Assembly (NCBI GenBank): GCA_021772705.1
Contig: JAJFLN010000618.1
Location: 1 to 16,095, forward strand
Reading direction: 5' to 3'
DNA: 16,095 nt
Origin: Candidatus Cloacimonadota bacterium
Lineage (GTDB): Bacteria; Muiribacteriota; UBA6191; JACPRK01
The first letter of the stretch is position 1. Each line of letters opens with the position of its first letter. The notes under the pieces are model-generated. The model was not told the origin of the DNA. It saw only the letters and a program-made list of their open reading frames with translations, and did no database searches. Below, one piece after another: positions 1 through 6,810 of the stretch. Position numbers and translations under genes: made by a program.

Positions 1-2
1 CC

Positions 3-188
3 TCCGTTCGCCCCACTATGGCCGCCCGCTCCATTCATCCCCTTCGGCGTCGCTCAGGACATGCTTCGACAGGCTCAGGACGAACGGATCGGGAAAACTC
101 GGCCATTCAGTCGTCCTGGATGCCCGCATCCATAGTGGGGCGAACGGATCCGGAATAGGCCAGGGGACCCCCTACGGGACATGCACCC
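3..188. repeat. Inverted-repeat element at left end of window
   Basis: A 19-bp sequence at 3-21 (TCCGTTCGCCCCACTATGG) is repeated as a perfect reverse complement at 130-148, enclosing about 108 bp. The inner part (about 43-78) holds a REP-like string with CTCAGGACATGCTTCGACAG that also occurs, with changes, at 5854-5893 and 16058-16093. Positions 130-188 are a perfect 59-bp inverted match to 15978-16036, and 3-78 is a direct match to 16018-16093 with one mismatch. No gene is visible in it. It is probably a dispersed, non-coding repeat family of this genome. Confidence 0.85.
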
Positions 189-324
189 AGAGGGCCCGGA
201 CATCCTTGATCTTCGCCAGCCTCGCCAGCGCCGTCGGCAGATAGGCGCGGAAAACCCGGACGTGCAACCGACCCGGGCCATCTCGCACCATCGGGCGATG
301 CGCGGCGCCATCAGGGCGTCGGCG
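172..324 (-). other. Intergenic stretch with a possible short coding relic
   Basis: This is the stretch downstream of the ATPase gene. In the frame of that gene, after its TGA, it reads openly to a TAG at 172-174 and gives a protein-like string ending RLAKIKDVRALWVHVP. The final residues fall inside the dispersed repeat that reaches to 188. I do not recognise a family. It may be a decayed gene end or chance in GC-rich DNA. Confidence 0.2.
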
Positions 325-1566
325 TCACAACTCCGCAAACGGGAGTGCGATCGCTGACGGGCCCAGTGGCAGTCGCGAGTCACCAGGATGGACCAGCCAA
401 CCGCGATGGACGCGCTCGCCGAGGAGCGCTCGAAGTTTCTCCATGGGCCTCACCATCTCGACCCTCGGAGTCGCCGAGAGCTTGACCTCGATGGGAACGA
501 TCCCGGTTTCATGCTCGACAATGAAGTCGACCTCGGAGCCTGCGGCAGTCCGCCAAAAGTAGATCCGCGGCTCCTCGCCGCGATTCAGCAGGGCTCGCGA
601 GATCTCGGAGTACACGGCTGTCTCGAAGATTGCCCCAGCCATGGGACCCGCTGCGGCGTGAGCCGGGTCCTTCAGTCCGACCAGGTGGCAGAGCAAACCC
701 ACGTCGGTAAAGTAGACCTTTGGGCGTCGGACCATGCGCTTTCCGTGGTTCTCGTAGTAGGGCCGCACGATCGCGATCTGATGGGTCGCTTCCATCACCG
801 AGAGCCACGCCTTCGCCGTGTTGACAGCCACGCCCAAGTCTCCGGCCAGGTTAGAGAGGTTGAGCACCTGCGCGCTTCGGGAGGCAAGGGCTCGCAGGAA
901 GGCCTGGTACTCGGTCAGGTCCCCAACCTGGCGCAGAGCTCGCACGTCCCGCTCGAGGTAGGTCTGGACATAAGCAGAGAACCACAGGCCAGCATCGCGT
1001 GCAGGGTTCGCCACGATCTCTGGATAGCCTCCTCGAAGCAGTGATTTCCACAGCTTTCGAGGCGACGGGACAGACTGGCCAGCAAGAGACTTTCGACGTT
1101 CCCACGGCAATGGAAGCTGGTGCTCACCGGAGATCTCCCGACGGGACAGCGGCAATAGGTGCAATATCGCGGCCCGGCCTGCCAGGGATTCCGTAACGCG
1201 AGCCACCAGCATCAGATTCTGCGAGCCGGTCAGGACGAACTGGCCGGACTTGCTGCGATTCGCATCGATCCTTTCCTTGATATATGGAAAGAGCTCGGGA
1301 GCGTACTGAGCCTCGTCGAAGAGCACGGGGGAGGGGTGCATATCGAGGAATCCGCGAGGATCCCTCGTGGCGGCAGCCCGCACGTCCGGCGGTTCCAGCG
1401 ATACATAGTCGTGAGTGCTGGAGAGGAGTCTTCGCAACAGCGTGGTCTTGCCCGCCTGCCTGGGGCCGCTCAAGATGAGGGCTGGAAATTCCTTCAAGGC
1501 GCGCCGAACGACGGGCTCGAGGCTACGCTCGATGAACGGAACTTCCATGGGTGTGTAATATTGCAT
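325..1566 (-). CDS. AAA ATPase with DUF4143 C-terminal region
   Basis: A 413-residue predicted cytosolic ATPase, the usual length for this family. Walker A is GPRQAGKT at residues 34-41, Walker B is PVLFDEAQ at about 80-87, and a sensor-like LTGSQ lies at 112-116. A winged-helix-like middle part (about 230-300) is followed by the DUF4143 region. That region keeps the nuclease-fold signature EVDF (345-348) and EVK (360-362), as in PD-(D/E)XK-like domains. The family is very widespread and its role is not well settled; archaeal and bacterial members are often scattered singly near mobile DNA. The start is uncertain: ATG at 1566 has no Shine-Dalgarno site and lies inside a palindrome, and a second ATG at 1548 would remove six residues. 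The gene stands alone and is divergent from the gene at 1921. The C-terminus looks intact. Confidence 0.93.
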   Translation of the reverse strand: MQYYTPMEVPFIERSLEPVVRRALKEFPALILSGPRQAGKTTLLRRLLSSTHDYVSLEPPDVRAAATRDPRGFLDMHPSPVLFDEAQYAPELFPYIKERIDANRSKSGQFVLTGSQNLMLVARVTESLAGRAAILHLLPLSRREISGEHQLPLPWERRKSLAGQSVPSPRKLWKSLLRGGYPEIVANPARDAGLWFSAYVQTYLERDVRALRQVGDLTEYQAFLRALASRSAQVLNLSNLAGDLGVAVNTAKAWLSVMEATHQIAIVRPYYENHGKRMVRRPKVYFTDVGLLCHLVGLKDPAHAAAGPMAGAIFETAVYSEISRALLNRGEEPRIYFWRTAAGSEVDFIVEHETGIVPIEVKLSATPRVEMVRPMEKLRALLGERVHRGWLVHPGDSRLPLGPSAIALPFAEL

Positions 1567-1584
1567 TCAAAATGCACATTTACA
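1554..1584. promoter_or_regulatory. 31-bp palindrome over the ATPase start codon
   Basis: The sequence has the form TGTAA-N3-TGCATT-N3-AATGCA-N3-TTACA. It is symmetrical in both the outer 5-bp and inner 6-bp arms and centred on base 1569. It is AT-rich in a GC-rich region and covers the ATG of the ATPase gene (1564-1566). This is the expected form of a binding site for a dimeric regulator. Autoregulation by the ATPase, which contains a winged-helix-like part, is one possibility, but only the symmetry is seen directly. Confidence 0.6.
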
Positions 1585-1908
1585 AGACGTCCGCCCTGGA
1601 GCCCGTCGGCGTTGCTGTTGCAATCGTTCCGAACCTCTCCGGAGTCCCTGAAGGTCGCCCGCCAGCTTGGTGGCACTGGCTCGATTCCCCGAGGCAAGTT
1701 GGTTTACCTGGATCCCGGCGCTAGAGTCATATGATGAGTGCCTGTCCTGCATCCGCAGCAGAACAACTGGTGGAGAAGCGGTCTTCATGGGCAACGCGGG
1801 GCATGATCGGGCGGTGAAGAGTGACATTCTTTTCTATTTCCTCTCCGAGAGAGAGGCAGCGAGGAAGCACTGGTACCTGCATTTCAGGGGTGACAACGGG
1901 GAAGAACG
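1585..1908. other. Divergent intergenic region, no gene recognised
   Basis: About 320 bp between the ATPase palindrome and the Shine-Dalgarno site of the next gene. Short open frames exist on both strands, but none has a family signature together with a good ribosome site. It should contain the promoters of both divergent genes, but I cannot point to convincing -35/-10 boxes. Confidence 0.5.
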
Positions 1909-1914
1909 AAGGAG
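1909..1914 (+). promoter_or_regulatory. Shine-Dalgarno site deciding a GTG start
   Basis: AAGGAG followed by a 6-nt spacer and GTG at 1921. It fixes the start of the membrane protein gene despite the non-ATG codon. Confidence 0.8.
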
Positions 1915-1920
1915 TGTCTC

Positions 1921-3789
1921 GTGCCCGTTGACATCCCGATGCCGTGGTGGCTGTGTTTCCTCGTTGTTGCGCTGCCTGGCGTCTGGTATCTCGGGCGCGC
2001 CATCTGTGCCAGAGCCCTCGGATCCGACAGCTTGCGCGAGTCTACACTCGTTGTCGCCGTGGCGATCTGGCTCCTGGGAGTCCACGTCTGCGGTCTCATT
2101 GGCGGAGAGTTCCAGAGTGCCCTGGTTCTGGGAACGCTCATTCCCGGGATCGCCGGCTATGCCCTTCGATGTCGCGGTCCTTTGCCAGGAGGGAAGCCGA
2201 TGGACGAGAATGTGCTGCTGGCTGCACTGGGGGGGACGGCCTTCATCGGCACCGCCGTCGTGTTCTACGATTTCCACGACAAGCTCTATGGCATACAAGG
2301 GCACTTCTCCCTGACGGCTCACATCCTCAACGGCATCTACCCGCCCAGGGACATCGCCTTCCCGGAGAAGCTGCTGAGCTATCACTACGGCGTGGCCACT
2401 CTGTTCGCATCCGTCACAGCCATCCTGCGCTGCTCCGTCGATCAGGCCATTGACCTGATGACGCTGGTTCTCTGGTTCTACACGCTGTTGCTCTTCGGTC
2501 GACTGGGTATCCGGCTCTGGGGGGGGCCGGCCGGAGCCCCCGCGGCGATCATCTGCGCCTTCGGTGGCGGCATCCCCTGGATTGCCGGATTCGGAGCCGA
2601 CATCTCCACCAACATGTTAGGGCTGCTCCACGTTGCTGAGGCCCGGGTGAACCTGCCCATCACGTCGTTCTTCTTCCAGCATGCATGGACCATCGGGCTA
2701 CCGGAGGCGCTGGTGTTCATCCTCTGCCTCTTGCGAATCGAAGAGGGACGGGCAAACCGATGGACAGCAGCACTTCTGGGACTGCTGTACGGTTCCCAGG
2801 CCTACTCCAACGGAACGCTGTTCCTCGCTCTGGGACCTTCGGCAGTGGTGTTCCTCGCCTGGATTGCCTGGCGCCGGTGCTCCGACACCGCCGTGAAACG
2901 TGGAGCCACGATGGCCGTCGTCGCCCTGGGCTTCGGCCTCGTTCTTGGCCTGTCCACGAGTTCATTGCTCGCGTTCGCCACAGGGCAGACCGGGGTGAAC
3001 CCGATCCGTATCGCCCCGGGCGGCGTCGCCGGCACGCCCTGGAACGATCTGGTGTGGAACGCTGCATCCTTTGGTCTGATGTTGCCTGCTGGCATCGTGG
3101 GCCTGGCGACACGAGGCTCTCTCGGACTCTTCTTCGGACTCCTGATCGCAGGCGGCATTTTCGTCGTCAACGTATTCAAGATGCCCTTCTCGGAGGACAT
3201 GGTCAAGTTCGCCACGGTGGCCAATATCGCGCTCCTGATCCAGTCCGTGGGTGCCTACACGTGGCTGCGACGGCACTCGGTTGCTGCCAGCAGGATCTTG
3301 ATGATCGGCCTCATCGTTCATGGGATCTCCTTCCACGGCGCGCTGTTCCTGAATGAGCCGGGTCCTCTCTCGATCGCCGCCTGGCGCAACTCCTTCACAG
3401 CCGGAATTCATCCAGATGATCTCCGCACGATTGCCTGGCTGCGCCGAAATGTCGATGCGGCCGACCTCGTCCTGAGGAGAATGCCCGAGGCCTTTCCCTA
3501 TGGCATCATTGGTGGGCTGCCCCAGTTCATGTGCACAGCCCTGAGTCTCACCTATGGACATCCTCGGGAGGATCTGGAGAGGCGCTGGGCATTCCTCGAA
3601 AATCCCTCCAGCGACATCGACTCATACCACCGCCTGGGAGTGCGCTATGTCGTGGCCAACCTGTCGCCGGAGGCTGCGGATCGATTCGGTTTGATCGTGG
3701 AGAGCTGGGTCCGGGAGAATGTCGCCCCTATTGTGCATCGAGCTGGCGATGTCGTGGTCTGCGATCTGAATCAGGCAAGGGGCCGCTGA
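1921..3789 (+). CDS. Polytopic membrane protein, GT-C/DUF2298-like
   Basis: A 622-residue inner-membrane protein with about ten or more hydrophobic segments (for example 10-28, 43-60, 65-81, 98-115, 270-290, 340-352 and 395-415), then a soluble C-terminal part of about 130 residues. An extracytoplasmic loop near 120-160 has the pattern H-x6-NGxYPPxD-xxFP-xxxL-xYHYG. It recalls the DPW...INYYYFGH loop of DUF2298/YYY membrane proteins and related GT-C lipid-linked sugar transferases. The C-terminal part (WLRRNVDAADLVL ... GVRYVVANL) is like the tail of many such proteins. A glycosyltransferase using a lipid-phosphate sugar donor is the likely role; the substrate is unknown. GTG start is chosen from the Shine-Dalgarno site at 1909-1914. 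The gene is single and convergent with another GT-C-like gene. Confidence 0.75.
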   Translation: MPVDIPMPWWLCFLVVALPGVWYLGRAICARALGSDSLRESTLVVAVAIWLLGVHVCGLIGGEFQSALVLGTLIPGIAGYALRCRGPLPGGKPMDENVLLAALGGTAFIGTAVVFYDFHDKLYGIQGHFSLTAHILNGIYPPRDIAFPEKLLSYHYGVATLFASVTAILRCSVDQAIDLMTLVLWFYTLLLFGRLGIRLWGGPAGAPAAIICAFGGGIPWIAGFGADISTNMLGLLHVAEARVNLPITSFFFQHAWTIGLPEALVFILCLLRIEEGRANRWTAALLGLLYGSQAYSNGTLFLALGPSAVVFLAWIAWRRCSDTAVKRGATMAVVALGFGLVLGLSTSSLLAFATGQTGVNPIRIAPGGVAGTPWNDLVWNAASFGLMLPAGIVGLATRGSLGLFFGLLIAGGIFVVNVFKMPFSEDMVKFATVANIALLIQSVGAYTWLRRHSVAASRILMIGLIVHGISFHGALFLNEPGPLSIAAWRNSFTAGIHPDDLRTIAWLRRNVDAADLVLRRMPEAFPYGIIGGLPQFMCTALSLTYGHPREDLERRWAFLENPSSDIDSYHRLGVRYVVANLSPEAADRFGLIVESWVRENVAPIVHRAGDVVVCDLNQARGR

Positions 3790-3848
3790 ACCCTCCCAAC
3801 GGTTCAAATCCGCTCCAAACTCGGCCCTCCAGCAAGCCTCGATCTCCT

Positions 3849-3965
3849 TCATGGCCTTTCCTTCGGTATGGTCTCGGTGACGAGCAGGCCGGCAACAGCA
3901 AGAGTGCCGCCCGGCCTCAGCACTCGATGAATCTCGCCATCGTCAACCCGGATGCCACGTGGATC
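3849..3965 (-). pseudogene. Relic of a class I SAM methyltransferase
   Basis: Directly after the stop of the gene ending at 3966, in the same frame, the minus strand reads ...DGEIHRVLRPGGTLAVAG followed by LLVTETIPKERP and a TGA at 3849-3851. EIxRVLxPGGxLAV is the conserved motif after the core beta-strands in UbiE/ArsM-type methyltransferases (arsenite methyltransferases read EaxRVLKPGGRLAvsD). Only about 35 residues remain and there is no start or SAM-binding GxGxG segment, so it is a fragment. It could be chance, but the match to this motif is good. No active product is expected. Confidence 0.5.
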
Positions 3966-5552
3966 TCAGGGCCAACGGGCAGATCGAACCTCGTAGAGGT
4001 TGAACCGTTCGGCAGCGACAATGCCATCGTCGAACCTGGCCACCAGTGTCACATCGAGGTCGGGCCGGCCGGTCCGGAGCGTGAAATTGGTCACCAGCAG
4101 CAGCTTCGACTCAAACCGGGTGAGAATGAACGCGACCTGGCGGAGCACCTCGTCCTCGCTGACGCCCAGCGACTTCCTGCCATGCCAGACACTGTTGATT
4201 GAGAAGTGCCTGGTCTCTGGCGAGTAGAAGGGTTTCTCGAGCCAGGAGGCGATGCCCATGGTGAACACGTCATGGCTCCCCACGATCAGTCCATCCTTCC
4301 AGCCGTTGGCGACGATCCAGCCGGCGGCGTCCCGCGAGTTCGAGAATGGACGCTGCCAGTCGCTCAGGATGGCCAGTGAGCAGGCCAGGACTTGAGCGCA
4401 CAGGATGAGTCCGAACAGACGAGCTGCCCACCTGGGCTCCCCTCTTCTCGAGAACTGCCCTTCCGGCTCGCGGGTCGAGTCCAGAGACTCCCCCTGCCGG
4501 ACCAGCCACAGGCAGAGGAGGAAGAGAATGAACATGTGACCGTGATGGCGAAGAGACCCGGAATGCAGGAAGTAGGCGAATGCAAGTATGCCGGCCGTCC
4601 CGGTGGCCCACACGGTCAGCTGGACCCGGTTCCTTCGGAGCAGCGCGAAGGGAACTGCCAGGATGCCCAAAGACATCAGAAACAGAATGCCCCGAACCCG
4701 CGGCGGCAGCAGGTGTGTGGCAAGGAAGTTGGTGTTCCACCAAGCGTCGGCGGTCATGTCCGGGATGGGCACGAAGGCGCACCAAGGAAGCGACAACGTC
4801 CAGGACAGCCTGTCGAGGTTCAGCCCGGTTTCCTGTGGGCCGGCCCAGAACGGCGCAGCAACGGGAGGCGCACTCTGAAGATAGGCCAGCCACACGCCGG
4901 TGGCACCGATCAGCACTCCTGTTGCCAAGTCCAGCCGGCGTACGGAGATGGCGGCGCGAGTCCGAGGGTCGACCAGGGCTTCCAGGACGAGACCGCCGAG
5001 AAGGCAGCTCACGATCATGCTCGCGTGGACGTTGGTGTTGGCGCACAGAAACAGCAGTGCCCCGAGCTTGATATACGAGCGTTTGCGGACTTCGAATGCC
5101 GCCGCCGTTATGAACAGCAGAAGGAGACCCAAGGAGTAATTTCGCGCGATAACCCCGTACTCGAAGACTGCATAGTATCCCAGCGAATAGCAGACCTTCT
5201 CTCTCCAATCGAACGGCCCCCAGTAGCAAAACACGAATGTCGCAGCCGCGGCGACGATAAGATGCGCCGCCTGCATGGCCGACGGATCGCTCGAAATCTG
5301 GCTGACCAGGTGCATAAGGACGAACCAGCTCTTTGGATGCACCACATAGGTGCCCGGCCCTCGAAAGAGCTCCAGAGGACTCTCAGTCTCCCGTGGCCAC
5401 TGCCATGATTCCCACTCGTCCCTCCAGATCTCGTGATTGCTCGAGGCCCAGGCTCCGGTGACGAGGAACAGGGTGGTCAAACCCAGCGCCAGCGGAAGCG
5501 CCGGATTCCCGCTGCCGGTCCGCCCATTCCCTGCTGTCTCAGTCTTGCTCAG
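3966..5552 (-). CDS. Polytopic membrane GT39-like glycosyltransferase
   Basis: A predicted inner-membrane GT-C fold protein of 528 residues when started at CTG 5552 (504 if started at TTG 5480). The first membrane segment (PALPLALGLTTLFLVTGAWA) is followed by a short acidic RDEW motif (about residues 44-47). Acidic residues in this first loop are typical of the catalytic site of PMT/ArnT-like enzymes. Further on come HPKSWFVLMHLVSQ and YGVIARNYSLGLLLLF, as in GT39-like proteins, several more helices, and a soluble C-terminal part of about 120 residues. The TTG start would cut the first helix. CTG at 5550-5552 lies just after an in-frame TAG and has GGAAGGAG 8 nt upstream, giving the natural N-terminus (M)SKTETAGNGRTG. 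The alternative is a frameshift near 5553. Sugar donor and acceptor are unknown. Confidence 0.72.
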   Translation of the reverse strand: MSKTETAGNGRTGSGNPALPLALGLTTLFLVTGAWASSNHEIWRDEWESWQWPRETESPLELFRGPGTYVVHPKSWFVLMHLVSQISSDPSAMQAAHLIVAAAATFVFCYWGPFDWREKVCYSLGYYAVFEYGVIARNYSLGLLLLFITAAAFEVRKRSYIKLGALLFLCANTNVHASMIVSCLLGGLVLEALVDPRTRAAISVRRLDLATGVLIGATGVWLAYLQSAPPVAAPFWAGPQETGLNLDRLSWTLSLPWCAFVPIPDMTADAWWNTNFLATHLLPPRVRGILFLMSLGILAVPFALLRRNRVQLTVWATGTAGILAFAYFLHSGSLRHHGHMFILFLLCLWLVRQGESLDSTREPEGQFSRRGEPRWAARLFGLILCAQVLACSLAILSDWQRPFSNSRDAAGWIVANGWKDGLIVGSHDVFTMGIASWLEKPFYSPETRHFSINSVWHGRKSLGVSEDEVLRQVAFILTRFESKLLLVTNFTLRTGRPDLDVTLVARFDDGIVAAERFNLYEVRSARWP

Positions 5553-5560
5553 CTATTCCA

Positions 5561-5568
5561 CTCCTTCC
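5561..5568 (-). promoter_or_regulatory. Strong Shine-Dalgarno site before a putative CTG start
   Basis: On the minus strand GGAAGGAG is followed by an 8-nt spacer that includes the in-frame stop TAG (5553-5555), then CTG (5550-5552). There is no ATG, GTG or TTG in this frame between the stop and 5480. Confidence 0.6.
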
Positions 5569-5635
5569 GGTGGTCCCATCCGGACATGCTCCCCAAAGGA
5601 TTGCAGAGTCCGCCGGCAATCGCCAGCGGCAGTAA

Positions 5636-5777
5636 GGCCAATGCCCATGAATTATCAGCACTCTCAGTCGCACCAGGCCAATTGGGGGTTTGGGGGAGCT
5701 GGCTCCCCCAACGGAGGGTGTGGGGCAGAGCCCCACTACAACAAAATCCGTCTTATCTCACCGGCAGTGGTCCTAAG
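5636..5777. repeat. Dispersed repeat family R1, copy 1
   Basis: The core at 5678-5770 matches the reverse complement of 9185-9274 at most positions. It contains a perfect hairpin at 5692-5709 (GGGGGAGC-TG-GCTCCCCC) and another at 5720-5736 (GTGGGGC-AGA-GCCCCAC). These are followed by CTACAACAAAATCCG and an end sequence CACCGGCAGTGGTCCTAAG. The other end (CAATGCCCATGAAT near 5640) matches 9410-9423 reversed, so copy 1 looks like copy 2 with an internal deletion. No coding capacity. The surrounding region 5553-5904 holds no gene. Confidence 0.8.
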
Positions 5778-5893
5778 GACCCGCGCAAGAAGAAGTACGC
5801 AGTTTCGCATCCCATCTTCAGGCCATCTTCGGTCGCTTCTCAATCGCGGAATCCTCGGCGTAGCTCAGGACATCCTTCGACAGGCTCGAACGG
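5774..5893. repeat. Fragment of MITE-like family R2 joined to a REP-like string
   Basis: 5776-5867 matches 14560-14640 (shared CCGCGCAAGAA, TACGCAGTTTCGCATCCC and AATCGCGGAATCCTCG), with a short insertion near 5821-5830. It is the left end only of the element described at 14562-14730. It runs into GGCGTAGCTCAGGACAT and CTTCGACAGGCTC (5857-5887), the REP-like string present at both window ends. Three repeat families therefore meet here. Confidence 0.75.
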
Positions 5894-5904
5894 GATCTCC
5901 AGGA

Positions 5905-6810
5905 TCACGGCGTGGCGATCGCCCACCGGCGGCCGTTCTTCACGTAAAGGAGATTCCGGGCTTCCACGAGCTCCGGGTGGCCTGTCCTGTCCACTCCGGC
6001 CGCACGATAGGTCTTCATCGCATCTTCCAGCAGAACCCAGTCCCGGTAGATCTCTCCGCGGGAGAGGGCCAGGCCCTCCGGGTCCACCTTGCCGCTCAGG
6101 AGCTTCTCGACGGATCGCAACTCCTGCTGGACCTTCTCACGGTCCTTCTTGGAAAGCAGCCTGAAAAAGACCTGGTCGCTCGCTGGCCGGCCCCCGTCGA
6201 CGGACCTCACAGTCAACAGGTAGTCGACGTCCGGTTCGAGCCGGACCCCGGTCAGGTCGATCCGGGAACCGGGAGTGCTGCCCGACCAGACGCTCCTGCC
6301 GCTGGCGTCCCTCACCGAGACCTCGCACTCCTCGACTCCCTCCTCGGGTATCCAGACAACTTCCCGAGGAGGCGAGAGCAGGGCCGTGTTGCAGGGGCTG
6401 ACGACATCGATTCTGCCCCGGGGTTTACGGACCGCCCCGGGCCTCGAGAGTTCGTCCCGGGTTTCGGCAGCCAGCGTCGCCCGTCCCAGAAAGGCCTTCC
6501 AGAGCCGCGCCAGGGGGCCCACCGATCCGGCGCTGCCGGCCACCCGGTCAAATGACCTCGTGCCTCCGGCGCCGATGGTCTCGGTTTGGCCACTCTGCAG
6601 CAGCACCGTGGCACTTCCCGACACGACCCGCAGCCGGTCCCCCCGGAACAGACTCACGCTGAGCTTCGCATCGTCCCAGCCGCTGGAGCCGGCCCTTCGG
6701 ATCGATGCCACGCCCTCGATCCCCATCAGGAATGCGACGGGCTCCGCAGTCAAAGGCGAGGTCGTCGCCGCCAGTAGAATGATCCCCACTCCAACCATCA
6801 GTCGATTCAT
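5905..6810 (-). CDS. Exported FecR-like domain protein
   Basis: A 301-residue protein. Residues 1-22 form a signal peptide (MNRLMVGVGIILLAATTSPL, then TAEP), so it should act in the periplasm. Residues about 24-90 follow the FecR pattern: a strand with GIEGVASIRR, a tryptophan, then LFRGDRLRVVSGSATVLL and a final IGAGG. A beta-sandwich-like part (about 130-215) and a short helical tail (about 220-290, TPR-like) follow. FecR domains are found in anti-sigma factors, but here the protein lacks the cytoplasmic anti-sigma part and a membrane helix, so it is not a classical FecR. Its ATG overlaps the stop of the CHASE2-CHAT gene by 4 nt (ATGA) and has AAGGAG (6818-6823) 7 nt upstream, so translation is probably coupled. 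It may be a sensory or binding subunit for that protein (inference). Confidence 0.8.
   Translation of the reverse strand: MNRLMVGVGIILLAATTSPLTAEPVAFLMGIEGVASIRRAGSSGWDDAKLSVSLFRGDRLRVVSGSATVLLQSGQTETIGAGGTRSFDRVAGSAGSVGPLARLWKAFLGRATLAAETRDELSRPGAVRKPRGRIDVVSPCNTALLSPPREVVWIPEEGVEECEVSVRDASGRSVWSGSTPGSRIDLTGVRLEPDVDYLLTVRSVDGGRPASDQVFFRLLSKKDREKVQQELRSVEKLLSGKVDPEGLALSRGEIYRDWVLLEDAMKTYRAAGVDRTGHPELVEARNLLYVKNGRRWAIATP

Noticed and set aside
1630..1700. tRNA-like stretch with GGCTCGATTCCCC
   Set aside because: It resembles a T-arm, but I could not form an acceptor stem, anticodon arm or D-arm around it.
1667..1920. Small gene upstream of 1921 (string VKSDILFYFLSEREAARKHW)
   Set aside because: Protein-like for a short stretch, but it has no family match I know, and the frame runs on into the next gene in the wrong frame.
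4392..5408. 338-residue open frame on the plus strand
   Set aside because: Antisense to the GT39-like membrane protein; the composition is that of a shadow frame, with no domain.
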